Below, one piece after another: positions 17,690-26,478 of a stretch of DNA of 64,000 nt (the stretch's first letter is position 1; each line of letters begins with the position of its first letter). The notes beneath the pieces were generated by a model, which had not been told where the DNA came from, searched no databases, and saw nothing but the letters and a program-made list of their open reading frames with translations. The DNA is from Streptococcus ictaluri 707-05 (lineage in GTDB: Bacteria > Bacillota > Bacilli > Lactobacillales > Streptococcaceae), in assembly GCF_000188015.2 (NCBI RefSeq), contig NZ_AEUX02000006.1, positions 248,001 through 312,000 of the forward strand, in the 5' to 3' direction. Both the position numbers and the translations under genes were made by a program.

Positions 17690-19570
17690 ATGACACAGAA
17701 TATCGTCATTGTCGGTGCTGGCTATGCCGGAATTGCAGCGGCAAGACATTTAACTAAAACTTTTAAAAAGAATGATGACATTAGCATCACCTTAATAGAT
17801 AAAAATTCTTTCCATACTTACATGACAGAACTTCATGAGGTAGCAGCAGGAAGAATTGAAGCAGAAGCCATCAAATATGACTTACAACGCATCTTTAAAA
17901 AATATCCAAAAGTTGATTTAATTACAGATAAAGTAACAGCTATTGATTATGAGGCTAAGCAAGTTAAGGCTGAACACCACACACTTCATTTTGACTACCT
18001 CATTTTAGCAATGGGTGGAGAAGCCAATGATTTTGGAACACCTGGTGTTAAAGAAAACGGCTTTACTTTGTGGTCAATTGAAGCAGCTGAAAAGCTACAT
18101 TGCCATATCTTAGATGCTTGCTATCGCGCCATGAAAGAGCATGATCCAGCTAAACGAAAAGCCTTATTAACTTTTAGTGTTATTGGTGCTGGTTTTACTG
18201 GTATTGAAATGATTGGTGAGCTAATTGATTGGGTACCAATATTAGCCAAACAATTTAAACTAGATGTCAATGAATTCTCTTTGAAAGTCATTGAAGCAAC
18301 ACCAACCATCTTGACAATGGTAACACCAAAAGAACAAATAAAGGCTCAACGTTATCTCACTAAAAAAGGGGTTGAACTTGTTTTAGCTGACGGCGTTGAA
18401 CGTATCGAAGAAGATGCTCTTCACCTTAGATCAGGACGCATTATTGATACCTATACTTCTATTTGGACAGCCGGTGTTAAAGCTAACAGCGATGCTGAAG
18501 ATTTCGACATTGAGAAAAAACTTGGGGGGCGTCTTCTTGCTAACCAGTATATGGAAACCTTTGAGCATCCGAATGTTTATGTCGCTGGTGATTTAGTTTA
18601 TTACGAAGACACAACTCAAGAAGGACGGCCAACACCTCAGATTGTTCAAGCAGCAGAACAATCTGGTAAAGTAGCAGCTCAAAACATTGCTGCAGCCATC
18701 AATAAAACAGAAGCAGTTAGTTACAAAGGTAAATATGACGGCTTTATGGTATCTATTGGTTCTAAGTATGGTGTGGCCTATTTAATGGATAAATTCCATC
18801 TATCTGGCTTCTTAGCTACGGCAGTTAAGCACTTCACTAACCTTCTTTACTTCTTTACCATCAGTAGCTTCTTTAATATTGGTGCCTATATTAAGCATGA
18901 ATTCTTTGATATTAAAAATGGTCGCAATATTTTTGGGAGCAACTTATCCAGCAAAGGGAATCGTTTATGGCTCTTACCACTTCGTGTCTTCTATGGATCA
19001 TTATGGCTATATGAAGGTATCAAGAAAGCCTTTGGACTTTTTGGAACAGAATCTTGGTTTGGAGATCAAGTAGTCTTTCCATTCCCATGGCTTCAAAAAG
19101 CAGCAGAGGTCACTTCAGGGGCTTCCGAAGCTGGTGGAGAAGTAACAAAAGAAACAGCCAAACAAATTTTCAGTCTTAGCTACACCTATGGTGAAGAGCC
19201 TATGCAAGTTCTCAAAGAAATGCCACATTGGTTTGAGTCTATTATGAAAGTTCTAATGCCAAATCAAGAAGTTGCCTTATTCATGCAAAAAATGATGACT
19301 TGTCTTGAGATTGCTATTGGTCTTGCCTTGATAGTAGGTGCTTTTGTCTGGTTAGTCAGTGCCGCAACAGCAGCTATGGTTGTCATGTTTAATTTATCTG
19401 GTATGTTCTTCTGGGTCAATATTTGGTTTATTCCTGTTGCCATTGCTTTGATGGCAGGAGCAGGACGCACCTTTGGACTAGATTATTGGATTATGCCTTG
19501 GCTTGGAGGTCGCCTAGATAACTGGATATATGGAAAACCTAAGCATCTCTACTCAAAGAGACACTATTAA
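17690..19570 (+). CDS. ndh2: Type II NADH dehydrogenase of the EET locus
   Basis: A 626-residue flavoprotein that passes electrons from NADH to a quinone at the membrane without pumping ions. The FAD fold is IVIVGAGYAGIAAARHL (residues 3-19), the NADH fold TFSVIGAGFTGIEMIGEL (~160-177), and VYVAGDLVYYEDT is the C-terminal FAD motif (~302). From ~residue 430 a C-terminal extension carries several hydrophobic helices (LWLLPLRVFYGSLWLYEG; MTCLEIAIGLALIVGAFVWLV), similar to DoxX. This long architecture is typical of EET-linked Ndh2 rather than of the ~400-residue respiratory enzyme. GGGGG near -9 is the ribosome site. Confidence 0.9.
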   Translation: MTQNIVIVGAGYAGIAAARHLTKTFKKNDDISITLIDKNSFHTYMTELHEVAAGRIEAEAIKYDLQRIFKKYPKVDLITDKVTAIDYEAKQVKAEHHTLHFDYLILAMGGEANDFGTPGVKENGFTLWSIEAAEKLHCHILDACYRAMKEHDPAKRKALLTFSVIGAGFTGIEMIGELIDWVPILAKQFKLDVNEFSLKVIEATPTILTMVTPKEQIKAQRYLTKKGVELVLADGVERIEEDALHLRSGRIIDTYTSIWTAGVKANSDAEDFDIEKKLGGRLLANQYMETFEHPNVYVAGDLVYYEDTTQEGRPTPQIVQAAEQSGKVAAQNIAAAINKTEAVSYKGKYDGFMVSIGSKYGVAYLMDKFHLSGFLATAVKHFTNLLYFFTISSFFNIGAYIKHEFFDIKNGRNIFGSNLSSKGNRLWLLPLRVFYGSLWLYEGIKKAFGLFGTESWFGDQVVFPFPWLQKAAEVTSGASEAGGEVTKETAKQIFSLSYTYGEEPMQVLKEMPHWFESIMKVLMPNQEVALFMQKMMTCLEIAIGLALIVGAFVWLVSAATAAMVVMFNLSGMFFWVNIWFIPVAIALMAGAGRTFGLDYWIMPWLGGRLDNWIYGKPKHLYSKRHY

Positions 19571-19587
19571 TAGAAGTAGTGCCAATT

Positions 19588-19620
19588 ACCTTAGCCAAAT
19601 GGCTAAGGTAGGCTGGCCTA
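19588..19620 (+). terminator. Hairpins between ndh2 and dmkB, possible attenuator
   Basis: ACCTTAGCC-AAAT-GGCTAAGGT (19588-19609) is a perfect 9-bp stem. It is followed by the palindrome TAGGCTGGCCTA and TTTTTA. The T run is not directly after the strong stem, so partial termination or mRNA processing is more likely than a full stop. Confidence 0.5.
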
Positions 19621-19644
19621 TTTTTATCTAAAGGAGATTTATTT

Positions 19645-20640
19645 TTGGTACATGCTATTTGGAAAAATCACAGCGATATCTATGAAAGTTTACAAGATGT
19701 CAAAGACATTATCATTTCAGAAATGTCATCCATTCATCCAGATGTCAAAGCAAAAATCTTAGACTATGTAAATGCACCAGGAAAATATTTACGCTCAGGA
19801 TTGTATCTTTACCTTGCCAAGGAAAGTAGTGGCTACATTTCAAAAGGAAAATGCTACCTAGCGGCTTCAATTGAAGTCTTACACTTAGCAACCCTTATTC
19901 ATGACGATGTGATTGACCAAGCTGATTTCCGTAGAGGAGTCACAGCACTTCATCACACTTACTCTAATAAAATTGCTATTTATTCTGGTGACTATCTCTT
20001 ATCTTATGCAGCTAGACTTGCTGCTAAGGGTTACCAACTGCTAAATCTCAAAGAAATGCCCGCTGTTCAACAGAGCCAGTATTACCTCATCGAGCGAATT
20101 CTTTCAGGAGAACTATCCCAACTGATTAATATTAATAATCAGGATATGACCATGAAAGATTATTTAAAACAAATCAAAGGAAAAACAGCTTTTCTCTTTG
20201 GTATGGCTTGTCAATTAGGATTATGGTCACCTGATATCTCAAGAAAACAATCTAAAGCAGCTTATCACCTAGGTCTTTACTTTGGCATGGCTTTTCAAAT
20301 AACAGATGATTTGATTGACTATCGTCTAAAAGAAAGCCAATCTGGAAAACCGCGTATGCAAGATGTTCAAAATGGCATTTATACCGCTCCCTTGATTATT
20401 GGAAAAGTCAAGTCTTTTCGCATCAGGCATTTGATAGACAAACAAAAAAACAAGGCTTGGGAAATGGCTACATTAGAAAGTTTCTACCAGGAACTTGATA
20501 CCCTAAAAGCTTTTGAGGAAACTGAAGTATTGATTGACAAATTTCTCAAAAAAATGGAGAAAGTCCTCATAACCGTCGAATTAAAACAAGAAACACAATT
20601 TCTAAACTTTATCAATCAGATATTGAAAAGATCATTTTAG
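19645..20640 (+). CDS. dmkB: Polyprenyl diphosphate synthase (DmkB)
   Basis: Trans-prenyl chain elongation enzyme supplying the side chain for demethylmenaquinone. It has 331 residues, with first Asp-rich motif HDDVIDQADFRRG (~90-102), GDYLLSYAARLA, and second Asp-rich motif QITDDLIDY (~215). The start is TTG at 19645, eight bases after AAAGGAG; no ATG lies near the family start. It is immediately downstream of ndh2 and upstream of pplA, as in EET loci. Confidence 0.88.
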   Translation: MVHAIWKNHSDIYESLQDVKDIIISEMSSIHPDVKAKILDYVNAPGKYLRSGLYLYLAKESSGYISKGKCYLAASIEVLHLATLIHDDVIDQADFRRGVTALHHTYSNKIAIYSGDYLLSYAARLAAKGYQLLNLKEMPAVQQSQYYLIERILSGELSQLININNQDMTMKDYLKQIKGKTAFLFGMACQLGLWSPDISRKQSKAAYHLGLYFGMAFQITDDLIDYRLKESQSGKPRMQDVQNGIYTAPLIIGKVKSFRIRHLIDKQKNKAWEMATLESFYQELDTLKAFEETEVLIDKFLKKMEKVLITVELKQETQFLNFINQILKRSF

Positions 20641-20659
20641 AAAGGGTTTACAAAAATAT

Positions 20660-20688
20660 TCGACAAGTCTTTATCCCTATGTTATAAT
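20660..20688 (+). promoter_or_regulatory. pplA promoter
   Basis: TCGACA (20660-20665) and TATAAT (20683-20688) are separated by 17 bases, 32 bases before the pplA ATG. This suggests that the lipoprotein, expected to be needed in quantity, has extra transcription. Confidence 0.7.
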
Positions 20689-20720
20689 AAAATTATAAAT
20701 TAAATTGGAGGTTCTTTTTA

Positions 20721-21230
20721 ATGAAAAAGAAAATATTAACAGGTTCATTATTATTTGCATCACTTTTAACACTTGTTGCTTGTGGTAGCAAATCAGACGA
20801 TAAAAAAATGACTTCAGAACCAAAAACTGAAAAAATGGCTAAAAAAAGTGACGAAAAGTCTAACTTAAAAGATGGCACTTATAAAGCTGAGTCAGATTTT
20901 GATGAGCGTGGCTGGAAAGTGGTTCACACGATCACAGTTACTGATGGTAAAATCACAGAATCTAACTTTGGTTACGAAAATAAAGATGGTAAGCTGAAAG
21001 CTGGTGATGAAGAATACAACAAAAACATGAAAGCTAAAACAGGTACTTCATCTAAAGAAGCAACTGAAAAGCTCAACAAAGAACTTGTTGCTAAACAAAA
21101 CATCGATGACGTTGAAGTGGTATCAGGTGCTACACATACCTCAACAAACTTCAAAACATCAACTGAAGCGCTTTTAAAAGCAGCTAGCGAAGGAAAAACA
21201 GAAACAATCACACTTGACTTAGCAAAATAA
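20721..21230 (+). CDS. pplA: PplA-like FMN-binding lipoprotein
   Basis: A 169-residue surface lipoprotein with lipobox LTLVACGSK (Cys ~20), a Lys-rich linker and one FMN_bind domain (residues ~50-165). The FMN attachment motif SGATHTST lies near residue 135; ApbE-type transferases link FMN to its Thr. In Listeria PplA carries two such domains and shuttles electrons outside the cell; this protein has one. It is preceded by GGAGG and followed by a terminator and the apbE gene that would modify it. Confidence 0.88.
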   Translation: MKKKILTGSLLFASLLTLVACGSKSDDKKMTSEPKTEKMAKKSDEKSNLKDGTYKAESDFDERGWKVVHTITVTDGKITESNFGYENKDGKLKAGDEEYNKNMKAKTGTSSKEATEKLNKELVAKQNIDDVEVVSGATHTSTNFKTSTEALLKAASEGKTETITLDLAK

Positions 21231-21239
21231 GCACTTCTA

Positions 21240-21281
21240 AAAAACAAAGCGTTAGGTCTATCCTTAAGGCTTTGTTTTTTT
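21240..21281 (+). terminator. Terminator after pplA
   Basis: AACAAAGC / GCTTTGTT with an inner TTAGG..CCTTAA pairing is followed by seven T residues. Leaky read-through could feed fmnB at a lower level. Confidence 0.75.
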
Positions 21282-21298
21282 GTTGAAAAGGAGATCTT

Positions 21299-22351
21299 AT
21301 GAAAAGTCTTAAAGGACTTGTCTTACTATTTATTGCTTTCTTACTTGTCGCTTGCCAACAAACACAAGAAAGCAAACCCTTAGCAATCGTTAACAAGCCA
21401 TTGGTGCGTAGCGAATCCTTATTACACACCGTTGTTCAACTCAGTATTTATCACAAAAATCAAGAGAAAACAATGACTGAAGCCATTGCTTACATCAAAG
21501 AGATGGAAATGCTGCTCTCGACAAACCGCAAAGGCTCTGATATCTATAAGATTAATCATAACGCTGGAAAAAAAGCAGTAGTGGTTGATCCAAGAACCTT
21601 TGAACTCTTGCAGGCAGCCCAAGATATTACGACTAAAAGTCAAGGAAAATTTGACGTCTCTATTGGTGCTATCACCAATTTATGGCGTATTGGAGATAGC
21701 CAAGCTCGCTTACCTCAGGACGATGAGATTAAGGCTGCCTTACCCTTTATCGATTATCGCAAAATAAAACTCAATGCCAAAAAATCTAGTGTTTATATTG
21801 AGAAAGGGATGACCTTAGAATTAGGAGGCATTTCTAAGGGTTACATCGCAGATGGCGTTAAGAAACTATTTGAAAAACATAAAGTCACTACCGCCATTAT
21901 TAATCTTGGCGGTAACGTCTTGGTCATGGGGACATCTCCCTACCAAAAAGAAGGTTGGAATGTTGGTGTCCAAAATCCAGATGAGGTAAGAGGCGACACC
22001 GTAGGAACTGTTCACCTTAAAGACCAATCTATTGTCACCTCAGGTATTTATGAACGCTTTTTAGAAGTAAACGGAAAAAAATACCATCATATCATGGATC
22101 CTAAAACAGGATATCCTGTAGACAATACGATTTCAGGAGTCACGGTCTTTACAAAAACCTCCTTACAAGGTGATGAGCTCTCAACAAGTCTCTTCTTGCT
22201 GGGTGTCAAAGACGGCCTAACCTTTATCAATGATTTAGATCACGTAGAAGCCGTCTTTATTGATAAAAATAATGGGATTCATATCAGCAAAGGCCTGAAA
22301 AAGACATTTAAATTGACCAATAAGGAGTATCACATTATCAATGAAGACTAA
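21299..22351 (+). CDS. fmnB: FAD:protein FMN transferase, lipoprotein type (FmnB)
   Basis: ApbE-family enzyme that uses FAD to attach FMN to Thr in SGAT motifs of exported proteins. It has 350 residues. An N-terminal lipobox (FLLVACQQT, Cys ~19) places it outside the membrane with PplA. Family motifs: FDVSIGAITNLWRIG, LELGGISKGYIADGV (FAD site), INLGGNVLVMG, and VTSGIYERFLEVNGKKYHHIMDPKTGYPVDN, then GDELSTSLFLLG (Mg site). AAAAGGAG lies 6-7 bases before ATG. It overlaps dmkA by 11 bases. Confidence 0.92.
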   Translation: MKSLKGLVLLFIAFLLVACQQTQESKPLAIVNKPLVRSESLLHTVVQLSIYHKNQEKTMTEAIAYIKEMEMLLSTNRKGSDIYKINHNAGKKAVVVDPRTFELLQAAQDITTKSQGKFDVSIGAITNLWRIGDSQARLPQDDEIKAALPFIDYRKIKLNAKKSSVYIEKGMTLELGGISKGYIADGVKKLFEKHKVTTAIINLGGNVLVMGTSPYQKEGWNVGVQNPDEVRGDTVGTVHLKDQSIVTSGIYERFLEVNGKKYHHIMDPKTGYPVDNTISGVTVFTKTSLQGDELSTSLFLLGVKDGLTFINDLDHVEAVFIDKNNGIHISKGLKKTFKLTNKEYHIINED

Positions 22352-23291
22352 TAACCTAACTCTTCCCGTTTTTTTAGAATTTGTTGAGTTAAAAACAAAA
22401 GTAGCCAGCCTTTTCCCAATGATAATCGGATTTGCTTGGTCCCAGCTTTATTATCAGAACTTAAATCTCCGCAATAGCCTCTTGTTTGCCATAGCAGTCA
22501 TTGCCTTTGATATGTGTACAACAGCCATCAATAATACCATGGACTTCATCAAAGCGCACGATATGACCTATCAACAAGAAGATAATGTCATTGGCAAGTA
22601 TGGTCTTCATTACAAAACAATGACTCATATCATCTATGCTCTGCTCATCTTTTCAGCATTAGTCTCCTTGGTTCTCGTTGTTTTTACGGATATCCTACTC
22701 TTACCTATTGGAGCGCTATGTTTTTTAATTGGGATTTCCTATACTTTCGGTCCATTTCCTTTATCACGCCTCCCTTTAGGTGAAATTTTTTCAGGAATTA
22801 CTATGGGATTTGGAATTTTTTTCCTAGCAATTTATGTTCAAGATCCTCATCAATTGCTCTATAGCCAATGGGATAGTCACAATGTCTTGATTAGCTTAAA
22901 CTGGCTTGAATGTCTTAAAATTGGCTTGATGAGCCTACCTATGGTCTGCCTTATTGCCAATATTATGCTAGCTAATAATTTGTGTGACTATGATCAAGAT
23001 ATTCGAAATCAACGCTTTACCCTTATCCATTTTATTGGAAAAACGTACAGCATCTACCTCTATGCCATTTTACATACTATCCCTTGGATAATGTGGCTCT
23101 TTTTTGTAGTTATGGGCTGGCTCCCCATTACCGCCCTAATCCTATATTTAGCCTATCCAATTAGTTTCAAAAGCTTACGACGCTTTTTAACAAAACAAGA
23201 AAAGAGACTTACCTTTATTGAGTCAATCAAAAGCTTTGTTCTTTTTAGTAGCCTGTATTTCCTTATCTTACTTTTGATTAATATCATTTAA
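22341..23291 (+). CDS. dmkA: UbiA-family prenyltransferase (DmkA)
   Basis: Integral membrane prenyltransferase of the MenA type that joins the polyprenyl chain to dihydroxynaphthoate, giving demethylmenaquinone. It has 316 residues and about eight hydrophobic helices. The first Asp-rich motif is NNTMDFIKAHD (~58-68) and the second NLCDYDQDIRNQR (~215). No men genes for the naphthoate ring are in the window, so the acceptor must be made elsewhere or taken up. It is the last gene of the rightward EET run. Confidence 0.88.
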   Translation: MKTNNLTLPVFLEFVELKTKVASLFPMIIGFAWSQLYYQNLNLRNSLLFAIAVIAFDMCTTAINNTMDFIKAHDMTYQQEDNVIGKYGLHYKTMTHIIYALLIFSALVSLVLVVFTDILLLPIGALCFLIGISYTFGPFPLSRLPLGEIFSGITMGFGIFFLAIYVQDPHQLLYSQWDSHNVLISLNWLECLKIGLMSLPMVCLIANIMLANNLCDYDQDIRNQRFTLIHFIGKTYSIYLYAILHTIPWIMWLFFVVMGWLPITALILYLAYPISFKSLRRFLTKQEKRLTFIESIKSFVLFSSLYFLILLLINII

Positions 23292-23302
23292 TACCTAATA
23301 GT

Positions 23303-23360
23303 AAAAAAATCCTTCTGACGCGTCATCTCTTGTTATGGAGAGCTATCAGAAGGATTTTTA
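23303..23360. terminator. Bidirectional terminator, dmkA / eetA
   Basis: AAAAATCCTTCTGA (from 23305) pairs with TCAGAAGGATTTTT (to 23359), with a smaller CTCT..AGAG stem in the loop. A and T tracts flank it, between convergent stops. Confidence 0.85.
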
Positions 23361-23367
23361 ATTGGCA

Positions 23368-23811
23368 TTATAAGGGTAAAATTAATTCATCATCTTCTTC
23401 AGTAGAAGATGGAGTTGATTGACCTTTTTCTTGAATCTCAATCACTAGTTGATGAGGTAAACAGACTGATAATTGACCAGGCTGGCTAATCCAACCCGTC
23501 TTAACCGCAATCTGATCTGGACTATTGTCTTCTTTAACTCTGATACGATCCCCACTAAGTTCAATAATATTATAGTGTCCCTTTTGAGGATAATAGGTTT
23601 TTTCTTCATGTGGACCATTTGCTATCAGCTGAAATTCATCAGACACTTTACCATTAATCTTAATAATAGCCACACGATCATTGGAAGGAGCAGTGGACTG
23701 ATGATAAGTGGTAAGAGCAAGCGGTAGAAAAGAAATCAAAAGCGATAAGAAAATAAAGACATAGTCATAAGGCTTAAAATGTTGTTTTAGTAAAGTCACA
23801 GTTTTAGTCAC
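23368..23811 (-). CDS. eetA: EetA: NusG domain II-containing protein
   Basis: A 147-residue protein with one N-terminal membrane helix (YVFIFLSLLISFLPLAL, residues ~17-33) and an outside NusG_II-type beta domain (INGKVSDEFQLIANGPHEEKTY ... GHYNIIELSGDRIRVKEDNSPDQIAV). The C-terminus is acidic. The start is GTG 23811 with a weak ribosome site. EetA and EetB are paired in EET loci; here eetA closes the locus on the right and eetB on the left, both on the minus strand. Confidence 0.8.
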   Translation of the reverse strand: MTKTVTLLKQHFKPYDYVFIFLSLLISFLPLALTTYHQSTAPSNDRVAIIKINGKVSDEFQLIANGPHEEKTYYPQKGHYNIIELSGDRIRVKEDNSPDQIAVKTGWISQPGQLSVCLPHQLVIEIQEKGQSTPSSTEEDDELILPL

Positions 23812-23889
23812 ACTCTTATTTTAATGAAATCTGTTAATTTTGTAAACCTTTAATAATATTTAAAGAGTTTTTACATAAATAAATTTATG

Positions 23890-24960
23890 TTACAATTTAT
23901 CTAAAGCATTCTTTTGTTCGTCATTGACGATATGGGTGTATAGGTCAGTAACCTGTGTAGAGGCATGGCCTAATTGGTGGCTGACTAAGACTTGGGACTT
24001 GGTGGCATCATAAAGTCTGGTAGCCAGTGTGTGCCGTAATTTATGGGGTGTCACTCGGATTTTAAAATCTTGTGAATACTTAGCAACCATTTTTTCAATA
24101 GAAGAGGCATCAATTCGATTAGGAACACCGCGGTATTCTGTTAGAAAGAAAGCTAGATCTTGTTTTTCCGCCTTGTAACGGTCTTTACGAATGGCTAGGT
24201 AATTCTCAATGTAGGGTTTAGCAAAGCCAGCGACGTTGACAGAATCACGTTTGCCACCCTTACGCGTTACTTCAATGACCATCATTTTCAGGTTAAGGTC
24301 CTTCAAATCAAGATTGACTGCTTCTGAGAGGCGAACGCCTGAAGCAAGAAGTAGTGCAATAATAGCAAGATCTCGTTCATTATTTTTCCGGAAAGATGAT
24401 TTAGCCCGGTTGGACAATAAGTTCTCGTACTCATTATCAACGTATTCCAGAAATTCCATAGTTTCATCGCCTAAGAAGAGTTTTTGCTTAATATTTTCAG
24501 CCCTTGAAGCCAAAGTTTCTTTTTTCTTCTTAGTTGAGACCTTTTTCATAACATTTCGGTAGAAATAAGGTTCCCCTTGGTCATTTTCAACCTCCTCCGT
24601 CAAATACTTGTAGAGACTGGATAAGGCAGACAATGTTCTGTTAATGGTCGTTTGTGAGACACCAGACTTGGTTGAGTAGGTATTAAGCGAAGGACGTTCT
24701 CGCAAATAAAGCACAAAAGCCTCCATATCTTTCTTAGTCAAATGTTCCAAAGTAGATAAGTCGACATCAGCAATTTTAGCAGCATCTGAGATGTCAGCAT
24801 CAATTAACCAATCAAAGAACCGTTTATATTCCTTAAGATATTCATATAAGGTTGTAAAACTATAAGGCACTGATAATTTAGATTGATAATAGTCCAAAAC
24901 ATACCAGGGCATGATCGCTTTGTATTCTTCAATTTTTTCTAAAAGTAATTCACGTCTCAT
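23890..24960 (-). CDS. xerS: Tyrosine recombinase XerS
   Basis: A 356-residue streptococcal/lactococcal single-protein Xer recombinase that resolves chromosome dimers at dif. The N-terminal SAM-like domain is [29 protein letters not shown] onwards; the catalytic domain has Arg in [14 protein letters not shown], Lys in [20 protein letters not shown] and Tyr in VTDLYTHIV. Its target site lies 84-114 bases upstream of the start, the arrangement known for xerS-dif in streptococci. Confidence 0.96.
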   Translation of the reverse strand: MRRELLLEKIEEYKAIMPWYVLDYYQSKLSVPYSFTTLYEYLKEYKRFFDWLIDADISDAAKIADVDLSTLEHLTKKDMEAFVLYLRERPSLNTYSTKSGVSQTTINRTLSALSSLYKYLTEEVENDQGEPYFYRNVMKKVSTKKKKETLASRAENIKQKLFLGDETMEFLEYVDNEYENLLSNRAKSSFRKNNERDLAIIALLLASGVRLSEAVNLDLKDLNLKMMVIEVTRKGGKRDSVNVAGFAKPYIENYLAIRKDRYKAEKQDLAFFLTEYRGVPNRIDASSIEKMVAKYSQDFKIRVTPHKLRHTLATRLYDATKSQVLVSHQLGHASTQVTDLYTHIVNDEQKNALDKL

Positions 24961-25043
24961 TTATATATACCTTGATTTGCCTTTTTTTTTAAGGCATTTT
25001 TCTATATTGTCTATAATAGAAGTATATCACACCTTTATATGTT

Positions 25044-25074
25044 TTTCAAGAAAATTACAGTTTTTCGGAAAGAT
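25044..25074. other. dif site (XerS target), replication terminus
   Basis: A 31-bp sequence read on the minus strand contains TTTCCGAAAAACTGTAATTT within a site that ends TCTTGAAA, matching the known streptococcal dif pattern (asymmetric arms CCGAAAAA and TTCTTGAAA). It lies just upstream of xerS. Gene orientation changes across it: genes to the left mostly read rightwards and to the right leftwards. Confidence 0.92.
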
Positions 25075-25088
25075 GTTATAAGGGATAT

Positions 25089-25154
25089 ATGGAATATTTA
25101 TATTCCCAACCCCTTGATATTATTGAACAAATCAGCAACCAGATGAAATTCTAA
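25089..25154 (+). other. Short open frame next to dif, possible gene remnant
   Basis: A 21-codon frame beginning MEYLYSQPLDIIEQ, with AAGGGA directly before the ATG and 14 bases after dif. It may be the start of a truncated gene. I recognise no family, and a chance frame is possible. Confidence 0.25.
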
Positions 25155-25447
25155 AAAATCTGTTCTACTTTTTCTTTTCCTGAATTGTTTCCGCATTGTA
25201 TTTTGTTTAATATGGATTTTTATTTATGAATCAACAGTAATCTTTAATTAAGATGCTCTTTGCTAATGAAATATAAATTACTTCTGATATGAACTTATTC
25301 CATTTAGAACTCTTTAGCTCATGTCACCTGATTTACTATTTTAGCCAATTTACCATAATTTATAGTTAACTTGTTTGTGATTACTGATAGGTAAAATCAT
25401 TTGAAAACGTCTCAGAATGGCAATCTCAGCATTGCTGATTTATGGCG
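25155..25447. other. AT-rich stretch without recognisable gene
   Basis: Nearly 300 bases with stops in all frames and no strong hairpin. It joins the dif side to the trmFO fragment and is probably degraded DNA in the terminus. Confidence 0.5.
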
Positions 25448-25556
25448 TTTAAACTCTCCATCACGTGGCCCTATGTAATCCTCTGGATATTCTAAGCCAA
25501 CTGATTTCATTGGTCCGTATAGCATGGTTTTAATCCCACGTTTTGCCATCACCTCA
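25448..25556 (-). pseudogene. Fragment of trmFO, inverted partial duplicate
   Basis: 109 bases whose reverse complement matches 7081-7189 of trmFO with four mismatches (about 96% identity); it encodes a piece around [15 protein letters not shown]. No flanking trmFO sequence is present on either side. The full gene at 6392-7723 is intact, so this is a stray copy, perhaps left by recombination in the terminus or by import. Confidence 0.88.
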
Positions 25557-25640
25557 AGATGACCTATATTATTCTAAAAATTATTGAGCAAGTTAAATCA
25601 TCTCTCTTTTTTTACATAAATATATTTATGTAAAAAACAA

Positions 25641-26432
25641 TCAGTTTATCCTTAATTTACCTTTTAAATATAAACTAGCTGTTCCTGAAATCTTTATAAA
25701 CTCATCCTCAACACTAATTGACATCAGACCCTGTCTATCAGAAAGTTGTTTTGCAACCAAGTTTACCTTCTTAAGTTTATTAGACCAAAAGTCAGCTATT
25801 CGAGTGTGAGCTGAGCCTGTAACTGGGTCCTCATCAATACCATAATTGGGCGCAAAATAACGTAAAACATAGTCGATATCATTGTCATAACTTTTTGCAG
25901 TGACTGTAACACCATGTTTTGCTAATTGACTAAACTTATTCCTATCAAACGAAATATGTGCTACATTTTGTTGATCCTGGAGGACAAGTACAAGATGCTT
26001 TAAATCTTCGGTCATAAATGCTACTTCTATAGCATCACCAAATATTTCTTTCATTTCTGAGGTCACTTTTACTGGAGAAGTGTCTACTTTCGGAAAATGT
26101 AAATGAATGTCCTCATCAATAGTGACTTCAAGAAGCCCAGACTTAGACACGAATGTGATCAAACTTGTTTTTTTATCAATAAACTTACTGATAAAAAAAG
26201 CGCTCGCTTAGGTAGCGTGACCACAAAGAGCCACTTCTTTTTGAGGTGTAAACCACCTAATATGATAACAATTATCCTCTTTTAATAAGAATGCCGTTTC
26301 AGATAATTGGTTTTCTTTTGCTATCTTTTGCATCAGTTGATCTTCTATAGGATTTTCTAAAATAACAACACCTGCAGGATTTCCTGAAAATAGTTTGTCT
26401 GTAAAAGTATTAACAATATAATAAGATAGCAT
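25641..26432 (-). pseudogene. PhzF-family isomerase-like protein, nonsense mutation
   Basis: PhzF/YddE-type proteins have two mirrored diaminopimelate-epimerase-like halves. The start MLSYYIVNTFTDKLFSGNPAGVVIL (ATG 26432 behind GAAAGGAAG) contains the GNPAGV motif, and the C-terminal half has YGIDEDPVTGSAHTRIADFW. Between them, RWFTPQKEVALCGHAT is followed by TAA at 26208-26210; the same frame continues ASAFFISKFIDKK. Family members have Leu here (TTA), so one base change made the stop. Expected length ~263 residues. The substrate of this subfamily is unknown. Confidence 0.85.
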
Positions 26433-26478
26433 ATTTCTTCCTTTCATCATTTTCAGTTATCTTGTCACAAGAATCCTC

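Noticed and set aside
17690..19570. Aerobic respiratory chain with cytochrome bd
   Set aside because: No cydABCD genes are in or beside the locus, whereas FMN lipoprotein, ApbE, EetA and EetB point to EET. A cyd operon elsewhere cannot be excluded.
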